Shown here: piece by piece, positions 28,061 through 41,689 of the stretch
How positions within the stretch are numbered: the stretch's first letter is position 1
How the letters are laid out: each line of letters opens with the position of its first letter
Origin: Cranoglanis bouderius
Lineage: Eukaryota > Chordata > Actinopteri > Siluriformes > Cranoglanididae
Reading direction: 5' to 3'
NCBI GenBank assembly: GCA_023630585.1
Contig: CM042555.1
Span: 8,531,001 to 8,595,000, forward strand
DNA length: 64,000 bases
Translations under genes and position numbers: made by a program
Notes under the pieces: model-generated
The model's database searches: none
Told to the model about the DNA's origin: nothing
Seen by the model: only the letters and a program-made list of their open reading frames with translations

Positions 28061-28452
28061 CTAATCTAATATAATATAATGTAATGTAATGTAATAATCT
28101 TATATGGTGTATTTTCCTGTCCTGTAAACTGCCTTGTTTCAAACAGAAAGTATTAAATGATTACATGGATGTATCCAGTAAAACAGAACAAAACAGCAGT
28201 AACTAGTCTTGTGCCATTTTGTGGTTTATAGTGGAAACAAGGCTCTTGTAATCTCAGCATTCTGACACTCGGCCTTGTTACCTGCATGTAAGCTCATGTT
28301 TGTCACGCTATTGCTTCATGCTGGGGCTCGCTTGTTGACCTCCTCTTTATTTCTCTGGCACTAAGCCTATTATAAAATCAATAAACAATTGTGCTTTTTT
28401 TCTCCTTTAAACCTTTTTTCTCCTCTGTACATCCTCTGTGATTTGAAAGAAG

Positions 28453-28454
<2 letters not shown>

Positions 28455-28502
<48 letters not shown>
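28455..28502. repeat. (CT)n microsatellite
   Basis: About 24 CT units. Confidence 0.97.
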
Positions 28503-28504
<2 letters not shown>

Positions 28505-31500
28505 GTAGCAGTTTTGTGACCTGTCTGTGATCACAGACTTCATCTAAGAAGAAGTCGCTGCCTTTTTATGTCCTGTGTCAGTCATAATGCACTTTAGTAG
28601 AGACCTGAGGCCAAGCCTGAAACCTGGTGCTTTAATACTCATAATAAATAATGATGCATCACTTATGACATTCTAGAAAACTAATTATGTCAAGCATACA
28701 GTGTCTTATTTTTACCCAGCTCTATTTAGTAGAATATAGTTTAAAGCCTGGTTTAGTTGCCAGGATATTGGAAATCAGTGCAGAGTGTTGAACATGACTA
28801 TGCATGACTGTCACTCTCTCTCTAACAGACTGCATGTATGCTCTTTGTCTTCCTGTTTCACATTCCATCATGCCGCATCGGCACCCCGAGGCAAAGTTAT
28901 GGAATGATCGAGGGCTTTTGAATTGTCACATTCTCAAAATGTAATAACCCGTCTGATAAAAATCAACAAGCACCGACTTTGACAGCTGATTCGTACTTTG
29001 TGTATAAAAAATAATTATTAAAAAAACCAAAAACAAAACAGTTACAGATTTATTTCCCGCTGTCAGTTTAAACTAAAGTGCCAAGTGCAGAAGTAGTCAT
29101 GACGAGGTTAACCTCTTTCATTCCTACATCTTGAAAGAACTTGAAAAATAATAAAAAAAAAAAAAATACCTGTGGTAGATTACAGTTGTGTTAGTTTTGG
29201 TCTCTCCTCCCCTGTCTCTTTTTCTCTTTTTTATTTTCCTTTCCTCTCCTTCCTCTTATGTTCTTTTTTCCCTCTTCTTAGGTCTCATTCGAGTGCTGGT
29301 AATTATGGGTAATCATAAACAGCGGCGCTCTTGCTAATGAGACTGTGTGGTATGTTGGGTTCATACGGAGCCTCCACTTAGTGTGGGTAGAAGAGAAGCT
29401 CTTTGTTCTGTTTGTGGTGGTCTCGCTTTTTTTTGCCAATTTGAAACGCTGCCTTTACAGTATGTTCTGTCTTTTTTTCCTTTTACCCCGGGTCTATGCT
29501 ACTGTACATAGCGATAGATGGCAGATTTCTCCAAGCTGTTGAGTCGGCTTTGCCACGCTCACCCTTCATACGCCTGTTGCCTGCCATTTGGAGTTTGAAA
29601 TCTCATTGGCTGGCCTCGCTTTGTAGGAGGTCACCGATTCTTGGTTATTTCCTAGATCGTTCCCTCAGGCTTTGGTGAAGCCTTCAAGGGTCATATAGCT
29701 CATCTCTCGTCCATTGGCAAGGCTACACATGCAGCAGTGCAGCTACAGAGTGGGCTTGAGTGTGTTGTGTTAGAAAGATGACAAATCTATCACTGTCATC
29801 AATGTGTCACACCAGACTTCTTAGAGTCCAAGTTGTAGAAATCTGCCCTAGTGACGATTACCGTGGAAACAAGGATTCTGACAGGGGAGGTTACGAAGGA
29901 CTGTTCGTTGAGTGGTAACACTCATCCTTCACGCAATTCTCTCTTTTCATGTTCTCATCCTAGGTCATGGTCAAGAGACTTGTTTCTCACTCCAGAGCAA
30001 AAAAGTGGAGCAGCTGTGATCCAGCTCTACACCTTTAGCCCTATTTGCTTGCCCTGTGTCAACCTCTCCAGAAGTCCCACTGTATTCAAGAGGAAAAGAA
30101 ACCTCTCTGTCTGTCTCTTTCTGTCTCTCTCTCAGTTGCACTGCTGTTCCCATATTTCCACTGGGAGAAACACTGACCTCATTTGTGAGGACAATAACCC
30201 CCTTGACTTTGGGGATTAAGACATGAAACCTTTGTGGATTAATTAGGTTTGGAGTTGAATTCATTTTGCTACACTGGAATGCAACAAGAAAGAAAGAGAG
30301 AGAGAGAGAGAATGAAAAAAAAATATGGGTGAGCTGAAAGTTCAGTCATTCCCAGTTCATAGTAAAATATTTTGATTGCCCCTCAGGATGTTTTTTTTTT
30401 TATTTTTATTTATTTATTTTTTTTAAAAAATCTGCCTAAATGCACTACATTACTCTAGCAGGAATGAATTTTTGCTTTAAATCTCACACTATGCCTGTTA
30501 CAGTTCTTCACACATCGGCGGCAAGAAGTGGCAGCGCCGACAGCGCCATGGGAATCGCATTGTTTCAGTTGTCTTGGTAACAAAGCTTGGTGTTTGTTTG
30601 TATAAGATCTAGCGCAATTGCAATTTAGTCGGTTAACACCTATTGTTGTTGTTAATAGCATATGTTATTTGACTTTAACTTTCATGTGAAAAGAGCTGTT
30701 AGCGTGTGTGTTTACAAAATAGCAAACAGACTTAATTCACAGCAGAGCAACTAAAGAACAGTGCAAAATCTTACAGCTGTGCTCTGTCTTCCTCTTTACA
30801 TACCCTAACTGAATGTGTGGGCATCATTAAGCTCACACTTTTGTAATTATTTAAGCACACTGTATGAACTGTGCTTCCCATGCTTCCTCATTCCTTGTTT
30901 TCCCCCCCCTGTTTATTCAAATACACAGGAAACAATAGTTTGAGTACTTACCACTAATAAGTAGTATGATTATTTCAAACCTTCACATATAGAACATATA
31001 GAAAGCTGGATGAAACAGCCATCATTAAGCTTTAACAGTGTGTCTTAATCGTTCTCTGTTGTGATCGGGAAACATCCTTTTTCCTTTTTTTTTGATGCGA
31101 TGAGTAGTAAACCAGAAACAGCGATACAGGAGCTGAGGTGACGAGGTTAACTTCTCTCTAGCTCTTTAAATGTCACACGCGTCTCATATGGGAGTGAGTC
31201 GTATAGGTTTGCCGTGTGAGGAAAGAAGGTTGCAACACTGATTTATAATAACTCGGTTTTTCCGACCATCTCTTATTCTCAAGGATTTCATATCCATTTG
31301 AAATGAACCTAATCCTCTTTGTTATTCCGATCTTCTCCGAGGGTATCCCTTTGACTCTGAGCATCTATTTATTTTCTAGCAATACTATTTTGAGTCTTGT
31401 ATTTAAACGCCATATGTATGATCTTCATGTAAATCATCAACAATGCTATAAGTATTGTTTCAGTAAGTATCGAAACATATTAGACGTATTAGAAACGTAT

Positions 31501-31621
31501 TAGAAATATGACAGGTACTAAAACCTTTCATTTTCACCCAGATCTGTCAATAACATTTTCATTGTTCAAATGATAAGGGCCATGTTTCCAAAAAGTATTA
31601 TAAAGTTACGATTGTAACTGG

Positions 31622-31626
<5 letters not shown>

Positions 31627-31660
<34 letters not shown>
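31627..31660. repeat. (GA)n microsatellite
   Basis: About 16 GA units; a 27-28 nt poly-A tract follows near 31748-31775. Confidence 0.93.
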
Positions 31661-31663
<3 letters not shown>

Positions 31664-31746
31664 TTTACCATTTAACAATAATGTTTGTGCTACAGTGCTT
31701 TGAGAAACTCAGCCCTGAATAAAACAAATACACATTTTAATAAAGG

Positions 31747-31777
<31 letters not shown>

Positions 31778-33044
31778 CAAAATTCTGACATATTTTAAAT
31801 TTGGAAACTCATAATTAGTATTGTTTCAAATTTAAAAATGGGTCATTTTAATCCTAATAAAGCGTAAGGTTTAAATTATTAAATTATCCTCCCTAAGGCC
31901 CGTTGTGCTTTAATATATTAGTGAGAAAAAAAAAAAAATCAGATGCAACTTTTTTCTGAAGGCTCTGACATTTTGTTGATTGTACCCAAGGGCCATTATT
32001 GTAGAGATTTGGGTGTTTTAGCAGCAGGTCTATGAGAAGTTTTTGCTCTCTTCCCTGGAGGCAGTAGGTTTAGTGGGGGGTTTAGTGCTGCGGCTCAGCC
32101 CGCTCCTTCAACGTGGCTAAAACCACTGCTGAGCTCTGTGAGCCCCTCGCTGGGGACTGAGTGCCTAAATGCCACCTCTCTCCTGGCTCTGGCTGCAGGT
32201 GAGGTGTAATCGTGCTGCTGAAGCACTTCCCCCTGCCAGGAACAGGTATTTCCCATTAGACACAGGGTTGAGGATTCACAAAAGATCATCAAAGCTGGTT
32301 TTCTCATGGCCCTTGCTACAGCCCTTGCTTCACAGAAGAATCGGCTGGGATTTTACCTTTATGGTTTCTGGTACTTGTGTGTTTTTTTTTTTTTTTTCGT
32401 TCCCATGCTTGTCAGGAACAACGCAGGAGAAGTGGGGATGAAAAAGGAACAACTTGAACTTTCAAGAGAGGAGGAGAAAAAGAAGTTTGGAGGACGTTTC
32501 TGAATTATGTTTATGAGACACAAGCTGCTCACAGCCTGAACATGGCACCATGTCAATGAGGATCTATTTCGATAAAGTTTATTTTTACTCCCCACAAGGC
32601 TCGGCATGGTTAGGCACGGAAAAAAAAAAAAAGTTGGTGTAGGCACAGATCTTAAGTCAACATATCCTGATTCCAAACGTCTTTGACAGATCTTGAGCTG
32701 AAAACCTGTTACAGTACGCGAATAATGTGAAATAGGACAGTCCACATCTCATCGTGATAATCCAGCACAAGACAGAGTAATGATTCACTGGCAAAAGGTT
32801 ACCGGGTGTCTTCTGAAACACTGAAACGTTTGGTGTGCTGACGGAAACGTGCGCTAACAGTCAGATTTTTCTTATCTCATGCTTACTGTAGCGGTAAGTG
32901 GAGCATCTGACGGCTCACTGTGACGCTGCCTGGCGGACAGGTGAGATGGGCGAGCAAGCGACACTTTGGAGACGTGTGTTCACACCATGGCATCGTTCTC
33001 CATCTGCAAGCTTTCAGAAAATCCTCCTTCAGCTTGTCTCTGCT

Positions 33045-33045
<1 letters not shown>

Positions 33046-33089
<44 letters not shown>

Positions 33090-33098
33090 CACACACAC
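33046..33098. repeat. (CA)n microsatellite
   Basis: CA units with one CG interruption. Confidence 0.96.
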
Positions 33099-33660
33099 AA
33101 GCAGCAGCACAGGAGAGTGTTCATTGGCTACTGTTTCCAACTTTGAAAAATGAAGCAAAGCTTCTTACTTCTGCACCTTCAACCAACTCCTGTAGCTAAA
33201 TCTGTATTAAAGATGCTTGCTTCCTACGTTTTAGCCACTCACTATCATACAGTGAGTGTGATTCGAGTATGCATTTTGGAAAAGGATCTCCTTCCTGCCA
33301 TGCAGTGTCCTCTTTCTCAACTCGAGGTGATGTTGGTTAAACAGAGAGCAGCACTTTGAGTCAGCCTTAGGGAGGTTGTTTTTTTTATTCCCTTTTAAAT
33401 GCTTGGCACGCTTGGTGGGCTTTTTGGAGGGGCTTCGCCTAAACAGACGGTCTCCCACTGCAGTGAGTGGGTCGAGGTCCAGGGAGCCGCATGAGTTTCT
33501 CGAGACGCATCGCTGTCTCTCTGGAAACCAGTGCACTAGAAAGCGGCATCTTTCCCCCCTATGGCTCTTCCAGAGAATCTCAAACAATCTTTCCCTCCAA
33601 CTCCGAGTGTTGGTCCAACCCAAGTCCCTGATAGAAATAGTCCACGAAGTCCCCAGTCAA

Positions 33661-33661
<1 letters not shown>

Positions 33662-33716
<55 letters not shown>

Positions 33717-33749
33717 GCACACACACACACACACGCGCGCACACACACC
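33662..33749. repeat. (CA)n microsatellite with CG interruptions
   Basis: About 43 dinucleotide units. CGCG interruptions near 33714 and 33735 keep alternating purine-pyrimidine order, a Z-DNA-prone pattern. Confidence 0.96.
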
Positions 33750-34207
33750 AAATCCTAGCATATCACATTTGTTTCTCTAAATTCATTTCATTTAAATCTA
33801 AAGAACAGCATGACATGATCTGCCAAGTGCCACTTATATTACTGTCTTCTGAATTCTTTAGTTGTATGGAACAGACTTGCAGTCTCATCTATATAATACA
33901 CACTTCAGTTTGTAGTCTGGTCTGGCCTTTGCATGTTACTTTTCATCACCTTTCAATTTTACACCTTTTGCGCTTGCTCACTTTTTAGGGATGCATCTGA
34001 AACTGTCACAGAATTTTTTCTCTACAAACCCCTCCCCATCCTCTCTCGCTTTCTTCGCTTCGTAAATTAAATCCACATAACAGAGATCGATGGCTGCCTC
34101 CTAATCGCGTTAGACGTATTGTTTTAAAATACCAGCGCCCAGCTGGTGAATCCTGGTGCTCTTCTGTTTGTCTCTGTTTAAGAAATCAGACCTCTTTGGC
34201 TCCCACC

Positions 34208-34209
<2 letters not shown>

Positions 34210-34254
<45 letters not shown>
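34210..34254. repeat. (CT)n microsatellite
   Basis: About 22 CT units. Confidence 0.96.
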
Positions 34255-34258
<4 letters not shown>

Positions 34259-34424
34259 GGCCCCACACCCCACGTCTTCGTCTCTTCCCCAATCTCTCTG
34301 TTTTCTAAGCCCAAGGTGTTGGCTTAAATTCTAGGTGTCACATATCTGACCATATTTCAGGCAGGGAATGAAGCATGTATAAACCCCTTTCCCTTTAAAG
34401 GTCAGACATTAGCGCTGGTAAAAA

Positions 34425-34650
34425 TTGATCTGTGGGTTTTATGAATTTAGCCCCTGTATTGGAGCTGCTTTGTAATGGGAAGATTCAGCGGGGGAAGCTT
34501 AACACAGCATTGTTTTGCTTTGACAACGCAGCCACGAGAGCCACTGCAGCTGTTCCCTCTGCTCACAATGGCAGATTAATTAACACAATCATGCGCTTCT
34601 GGCTGGCGCTCAACACGCAGGTCTGCTCTGGGATAGATAGGTAAATCCTA
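34425..34650. promoter_or_regulatory. Candidate conserved non-coding element in intron
   Basis: A repeat-free block of balanced composition between microsatellite-rich stretches, containing CAGATTAATTAAC near 34571 (ATTA-core site). A 70-codon ORF spans it but shows no known domain. The contrast with the surrounding low-complexity DNA suggests constraint; this needs alignment. Confidence 0.3.
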
Positions 34651-34929
34651 TACATGCGTTTCCAGACAGAGCGTATTCTTGATGGGGTTCACAACTAGAT
34701 ATATATTTGCAATGTGACTGGTCAGCCTTTTGGAAAAAAAAAAAACAAAAAAAAAACATATAAATGGGTAAAGAATAGAGAGACGGAGGAAAAAAGAACT
34801 ACAAATGAGGAGAAGAGGCCTAAGCTAATTGGTCCAAAGTATTTCTGGGAAGTGTTGTGTATTTCAGAAGAGCACTTCCTTTCTCTAACCACTCTTTTTT
34901 CTTTCTTTCTCTATCTCACTCTCTCTTTC

Positions 34930-35200
34930 CTCCCTCTTGAGCTGCCAGGACCATTAGCTGGCTTTCCTAATTAAGATTCTGCTGGCCGATCCGTCTCTCT
35001 TTCTTAGTTAGTTCCCTGACATTTTAAACTGTCTATTATTCCAGCCGGCTTTCAGGTGCAATGCTGTGTAAATGGCAAGTCAAAAATTATGTATCTTTTT
35101 CATACAGTTATCCATCAAGGACTATTAGAGGGAGCGGTCTGAGCGCTTAAATCATTACCGAATGCTGTGATCTTTCCCGATTGATCTTATCTCTCACTTC
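34930..35200. promoter_or_regulatory. Candidate conserved non-coding element in intron
   Basis: A repeat-poor block including CCTAATTAAG near 34966 and GTGCAATGCTGTGTAAATGG-like sequence near 35057. No coding potential was recognised. The regulatory role is inferred. Confidence 0.25.
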
Positions 35201-35804
35201 CACTGTCATTCTATTACCACATTATACATCCTTTTTTTTTTTTCTTTCGTTCCTTCTTTTTAAGTGTTCCTTCTCCGTTTTAGTCAGCGCTACAAATCCT
35301 GAGTTGGGTTTTGAACACATGTCGATATTTTAACCTTGTTCCCTTTGCTTCTTGATATAATGATCACTTAACAGTCAAGAGTAAGGGAAGGAGGAAATTA
35401 GGGTGTCGGTGGAGGCAACAACAACAGCCAAGCAATTATGTTTCCCTCAGCCCAAACGTTCTGCCGTTAATGAAATCCCTTATCGTGGTGGTGAGGAGAG
35501 GATGCTAGGACAGGTGTGAGAATCGCACACGGTTCATTTATCACTCCCGAAAATGAAAGAGAAAGGAGGAATATACAGACACGGAGGCAACAAGTGTGAG
35601 CGAGTTTCAACGTCTGCGATAATGTGTTTCTCTGGTACATATTTTGCGCTTTGATTGGCAGCAAGGACTCATTCTATTTCCAGTTGTATAAATATAGAGC
35701 CCCGTCAGAAAGCCTTGCCACACATACACGCGCACACTCTTCCAGGAAGACTTTGTGTGTGGAAAGGTGAAGTAGGCAAAGAAGACTAATAGACAGTCTG
35801 AGAG

Positions 35805-35836
35805 AAAGAGAGAGAGAGAGAGAAAGAGAGAGAGAT
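35805..35836. repeat. Short (GA)n microsatellite
   Basis: GA units with one AAAG interruption. Confidence 0.9.
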
Positions 35837-36008
35837 GAAGGACTGTCAAGTGAGTGTCTGACATGCTGTGGCGCCTTTGCTATGGACGGCATTTTTCTGA
35901 AGTATTTACCTTGACGAAAGATGCCCGCACTTTTCCTCCTCCACATCAAAAACTCCATCATTGCGATTCACAGTGCAACTTACATTAGCAGGGGCAATGG
36001 CCAAGAGA

Positions 36009-36017
36009 CAGAGAGAG

Positions 36018-36052
<35 letters not shown>
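36009..36052. repeat. (GA)n microsatellite
   Basis: GA units with one GCAA interruption near the start. Confidence 0.93.
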
Positions 36053-36053
<1 letters not shown>

Positions 36054-36054
36054 T

Positions 36055-36260
36055 GTAGGGCCCTTTAATGACGCTAATGCTGTGTGAGACTTTGGCTCCT
36101 GCTAAAGGAAGCTATCTGATTGGAAACAGCTCTGGGAGTCTGGGAGGTTGGCCCTGGCTCGTTTCATTTAATGACCCATTTCCTTCGCTCGTGCCACAAG
36201 CAGTTAACAGCAGTCAAGGTGCCCAGAGGTTCACCGCAGTGTAAGAGCACGCCAGGCCCT
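36055..36260. promoter_or_regulatory. Candidate conserved non-coding element in intron
   Basis: A repeat-free block directly after a GA array. It has paired TTTAATGA words (near 36063 and 36166) and GACGCTAATGC. No gene signature. Inferred only from composition. Confidence 0.25.
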
Positions 36261-36769
36261 GGGCAAAGTGCGGGGGGAGGGTGGGGGGAGGAGGGGGTAG
36301 TCGGAGAGAGCAGACATGTACGGGTGACGGGGTATCACAGGTGCATGATCAGCTGCCTGGGAAAATAATTTCGTTTTTTGAGCTAAAACGCCAGTTTGAT
36401 CTGTGTTGTAGTGAATTAAATTTGCAGCTACTACATCTGTACAAGTTTTCAATCATATAGAAAAGTCCTCTAAACAGATCTATTACTACGATTTACTACT
36501 GCTAGAGTAATATCCGTGATTAAAAATTATGTCCATGATGAGAAATTTGGAAATACCTCCACGATCAGAAGTATTTTTTTTAATTGCTCTAAGATAATGT
36601 GACTTATCCAATGATCCAGTAACCCTTAAAACTCCATCGTTTCGCTTAATCCAAAGAGAAAGACAGAGAGATGGTTATGACACATGTGACCTTCGCCTGC
36701 TGCTCCTCGGCCCCCAGGATCAGCCGTAATGGAATCAGCCAAAACTTGAGCTCACACACACTTATCGAG

Positions 36770-37165
36770 CTAATGATCAGTTATTAATATTCACAATCTC
36801 TGGCCTTGATGTCCCTGCATGGGTATAGACGAGAGGCAATTATGTCACGATCATCCCTTCCAATGCCGCCATGTGAGGATATTTATAAATATATAAGAGA
36901 TAGATCTTAGCGTGCAGAGTTATTGCCCTCTTAGTGCAGATATACAGATTCAGATTAATTTGTAATTAGTCTTGAGATGTTGAGGCTGTGTAGATAAAGG
37001 ATTCGACTTGCTCGCTCCGTTCCATAACTGCTGATCATTTAAAATGAACAAATGCTGGGTGTCTGATAAAAATAGCTTCGGCCAGAATTATTTTGTTCAC
37101 CCGACAAATTCCGACACATATGTCTGAACGCGCTGGCAACAGCGAGGCCGGCGGTAAATGAGTTT
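36770..37165. promoter_or_regulatory. Candidate conserved non-coding element in intron
   Basis: Nearly 400 bp without microsatellites or homopolymers longer than about six bases, unusual for this window. It contains TTATTAATATTC, GATTAATTTGTAATTAGTC near 36954-36972 and CTGATCATTT. No ORF resembles a protein. The length and complexity suggest a constrained enhancer-like element. Confidence 0.35.
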
Positions 37166-38929
37166 TGAAATAAACTGTTATTGTTTAGTTGTAAACATTT
37201 CGCCGCATCGGATCCATATAATGGAATCTTGGGTCGTGCTTAAGTGTCAGCATGTTGGTGGTATTGTACAAACACAGCCCTTTACAGAGAGACAGAGAGA
37301 GAGGAGGAGAGAAGGAGAGAAAGAGAGCGAGGGAGGGAGAAAAGAGAGAAAAAAAATGAGATGATAGGGCAGAAGTCAGCCCCTTCTGTATGTAAAAATG
37401 TGATTTAATTTTCAATATCCTGTCATACAATGCTTTTCACCAGGCTTAGGTTCACATTAATTTGCTCCAAATGTCAGATATCTCCACTCAGATAAAACAG
37501 ACGACAAGAAATAAAGACACAAGTCTGCCTTTTCTGGCCTGTGGAATCATCGGAATAGTTTTTAGTCATATTAAGATGGGGGGGTGGGGGGTGGTGGTGG
37601 TCTATTAATAGTTGAGTCATCTACGCTGCAATGTTCAGAAATGGCAAATTGTTAGATCCCCAATGGTGATTATTACTCTCTGTCAATGACCTTCATAACA
37701 AATTAACATTCCGGCTGTGGAGGAAATAGGAGCGGGCTCTCTCACAGACATGTGTTAGGGGTGACGCAAAGCAAACTGGAAGGAATGGAAGCTGTGGGAG
37801 GAGAGTGGTGGAAAGAGAAAGGTTGTGATGGAGGGGTTGGGGTTGTGACGGGGGCTCTGAGCTACAACACAAATAAATCATCACACTGATCTATTTTTTT
37901 TTTTTTTTTTAGCTACGAGTGAGAAGGAGTGATCGTGTGTAAATGTGACATACACTGTAGGTGCGTTTTGTTACAGTAGCAAAATTGACCGAATCTCGAA
38001 CGAACCCGCATTTCACACATACACAAACACACACATGCTTTCACACGCGTGATTATGTAGCTGTTATCAGCTTTCGCGCCGTGTGCTTCATTTTATTATC
38101 AATCATCACCCTTTTGAGAAATCCGCCTACCAGGCTGTTCTTAGCTACTTTACTCCTTGTCTACATTTCGCAAAACTTTCATTAGACACTTCACTCAGAT
38201 TAATGTGGGTTAAATAAATGATATCTAATATTGAGGATAAGGAAAAGAGGCAGTGTAGAATCAGGCTTATATCCCAGCCTGACTCTGAGCTGCTCATACC
38301 GCTGTGTTTGGCATGATAAATCGTTTTATTTCATTTTCCGAGGCACTGGACAAGAGCATATATGAGTAAAACAGCGGACGTCCTTGGCTGTACAATTTAT
38401 GGGCCCCATGGCTCAAAGGGAAAAAAAAAAAAAAAGACACATACTAGATGCGGTGTAAGAAAAGAGATTTTTTTAAGGCCACATATTAAATGCTTGGAGG
38501 TTGTTACATTTTTTAAGGTGTTCATCAGTTCAGTGTTACAAAAACAGTCTGTCTTGGTGTCTGGTTTTATAATTCTATTGTGCATCAGGTCATAACCCTT
38601 ATGGTAATTTTCTCCAAGTACCACTGCATTCTTTTAATTCGCATTAAAGCAATGAAAAGAGAGGAGTGATGCTTTTTTGAAAGCTAATGGCTTTACAGCG
38701 AAGGTAATGGATTCAGAAGGGTTCTGTAGCTGTGCCTTGGACATGGATCTGTAAGTCAGCTTTATGATTGCCTGTTGTACTTGTTGATTTGGCTGGCTAG
38801 AAAAATGAATAGGAAATCAATGTCAGGCGAGAATGTGTTTTTTTTTTTTTTCTTCTTTTTTTCTGTCGACTCTTTAAAGAGTTTTAAAGGCACAGCAGCA
38901 GATGAGTCCGCTGTTCTATTTGTGTCATT

Positions 38930-39260
38930 TTAATGTTTATTAATATCACTGTGGCCACGGATATGTACATAAGAAATGTAGCTTCTAATTTAGTAGAATT
39001 AAATCAGGAAGCCGATTTGCACGACTGATCCATAGAAATCATGTCGTCTCCATGCAGACCGAATCTATTCAGGCTTCACTAATGATAAACACTTCCTTCC
39101 TGCCAAAACAGTCAGCACCCAATGAATATTTACCACTATTAAGAGCAGCCGGCCCTAGTGAAGCAGAGCTCCTTATGAGATGCCCGCACTTGGGGCCGGC
39201 CCGTACCTAGGATGGTTCCTGATCATGCGAACCCCCAGGGTTCCCGCATCGGGCCAGCGG
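38930..39260. promoter_or_regulatory. Candidate conserved non-coding element in intron
   Basis: A repeat-free block with GAATATTTACC, GGGGCCGGCCCG and GTTCCTGATCATGCGAAC. It is locally GC-rich for the intron. No coding or RNA gene was recognised. Confidence 0.25.
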
Positions 39261-40134
39261 TGGTCTCCTGTTCCTCCCCTCTGTGCTTTACGCTTTGATC
39301 ACCCTGCAGAATAATACAGTTAGTGAGACCTCACTGCCTCCTCAGCAACCCTGCTTTTCGCTTTTTTTTCTCCAGGACTTGTTTATTACTTTAGTATTTT
39401 TTCTTTTTTTTCTTCTTTTTTTTTTTTTTCATAAATTTGCTGCTCTTTGAAGCCTGAAAGCAACTCGAGAGGAGAAAACAAAGATGGGCGCGTGCCAGCC
39501 GGAAAGTTATGGCACCATTCCTGTTCCCCCAGCTCGGCAGAGGCTTCGCCTTTAAAGAGGGAGAGGCGCACCTTCTGTCACTAGCAGAGGGAGGGAGTGT
39601 GCACAGGAGAGAGAGCTATACAGAGAAAGCGAGAGAGATAGAGAAAGAGAGAGAAGGAGAGAGGGAGGAAAGGAGGGAGGGGGGTCCTCCATGGTCAGGA
39701 GCGCTGTCAATGTGGCTCATTTGCACGGTTCTGCTACTTTCACCTCACTGACCTCCTGAGACAATGTCATGTTGTTGTGCTGGTGTGCGGCTCACGCTGC
39801 TTGAACGGGGTGTGTTATGAAGACCTTGAGACATCGTGGTCAGGTTTTAGGTGCAAGCGAGTCATTTCTGACTGCAACGTGAAAGAGATAACGATTCATA
39901 TCGAAGCATGGTGTTTTATGTGTCCTATTAAAGTGCATCGAAAGCAGTGTTATTGATAGAGTGAATTCAGTCAAGCTTGTAAAGGCATGAATGATTTCTA
40001 ATTCCTTGCAATCGAAGGCAGAATGCTTGAAGCTTAATTTCACCTGACCCCCTCCACAAGCAGGCAGAACAAATATGCTCTAAAAAAGAGAAATGTGCCG
40101 TTCTGTGCAGCGAGCAGAAAAAGGACAGTCTTCC

Positions 40135-40370
40135 CTCCTCCTTTTATAATCCCACTTTCGCTCAGCCCGTCGCTAATAAATATAAATGTTTGTGATTAGC
40201 ATCGCGGCGGCACAGGTGCATGTTTGTTGCGAGGGGAGGCATGTTCATTAATTTTCAGCGATGAAAAGTGCACTGCGCCATAAACGCACAGTCCAAAAAA
40301 ACGCATCGTCTGATAAATGAATGCACAGATTGTTAATGTACCATTGTATGGTTGAGCCTCACCGAGCTTT
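40135..40370. promoter_or_regulatory. Candidate conserved non-coding element in intron
   Basis: A repeat-free block with CTAATAAATATAAATG, CATTAATTTTCAG, CCATAAACGC and GATAAATGAATGC. It is the first of four such blocks between 40.1 and 41.9 kb. The role is inferred. Confidence 0.33.
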
Positions 40371-41029
40371 AAAAAAAAAATTGGCCTTCCTGCCAAATCG
40401 GTGCTAGCTGCAAGTTGCATGTGCGGCGGAGCCCTTCTTTAAAGTCAGATTATACCTTGTAGAGCATTTAAATTCGCTCTTTGTCTGTCTATTTGTGTGC
40501 TAATGTGTATGTTTCTATTTAGACATAGGATAAGAATTATATAGACAGCTGAGCTTTTCCCTGCTGTGACTCCACTACCATGTGTTGAGTAATTAGTTTT
40601 TTAGGATGATGTGCCATAGAGCAGTATGTACGGTCCATGTGTATGGCATTTGGTGCCCGGATCATGCCGATTTGGCCATGAGTGTTATATTATAGCCTAG
40701 AATTAAGCTGTCAGAATGATGTTGCACATACCCACTAAAGTTAATCTACAGTGAACACAAATAAACATCCTTATTTGATATTCTTCATAAGTTCTGCCCA
40801 TCAGGCCTGTTTCGACTTATTTATTTATTTATTTATTTTTTATGAATCATCACATCATGTGAATCCGTGTTTAATGGCATACCTAGAACATAAAAACATG
40901 TCTGTTTTTTCAGGGCAAAACTGTTCATGACTAAAATGAAGCATTTTTTAAAATATGCTCGTGCTTTGAGCAAGAAAACACGACTCTCCTGCAGACAAAG
41001 AAAAGAAAATCTGCTGAAAATGGGTTGTT

Positions 41030-41225
41030 TTTCAGTCGCTGTGAAAATGTTTTATTAGGGGACCGCTGAACACCTGCCTTAAAATGTCGTTTCAACATCT
41101 CCCGAATGCCATTTTGCTTAATTGACTTGGAAATGGCCCAAATGTATTGCTGAATGCAGTCTAATTAATATTAATAATAAATGCCATTATTAACATCAAA
41201 GAACATCTGGTGCCCCTGTTTACCC
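41030..41225. promoter_or_regulatory. Candidate conserved non-coding element in intron
   Basis: Contains TTTTATTAGGGG, GCTTAATTGACTTGG, CTAATTAATATTAATAAT (TAATTA at 41162-41167) and an E-box CATCTG at 41204-41209. High word complexity and homeodomain plus bHLH sites fit a neural enhancer, but only by motif. Confidence 0.35.
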
Positions 41226-41689
41226 ACATGCCTTATATGTAACACATTTTGTGGCTGTTTCATCTCACAAACAGAGCAGGGATAAACACTTTTTTGAATT
41301 TAGGCTGTTTTTTTCCTCTCTTTTATTTAAATTCTCATTATGTTTTATGAATTTATTTCCTCATTGACACTCCGGTCAGGGTTTGGTTTGCTCCTTTCAC
41401 GGCCAATGCTGGCAATGCGACTGCAGTGTTTTTTCTGGGCAAAAGATTTCGTTGTTGTGATACCAATGAAGCATTTGCTGGCATACACCTAAAAAAATAA
41501 AATCTGCCTAAGCTGGGATCCATGCCGTGAGACTGCATTAGGAACTTCGACCACCATAAATCAGCGAGCTAAATAACTTTAATCTAAAATTTCATTAAGT
41601 AGTCCTTGTCAGGTAGTAAAAGTAAGAGATAATGCAGTGGTGTTTAATGATAATTGGTGTTTGGTTAATAAATTCTGCGAGTTCCGATT

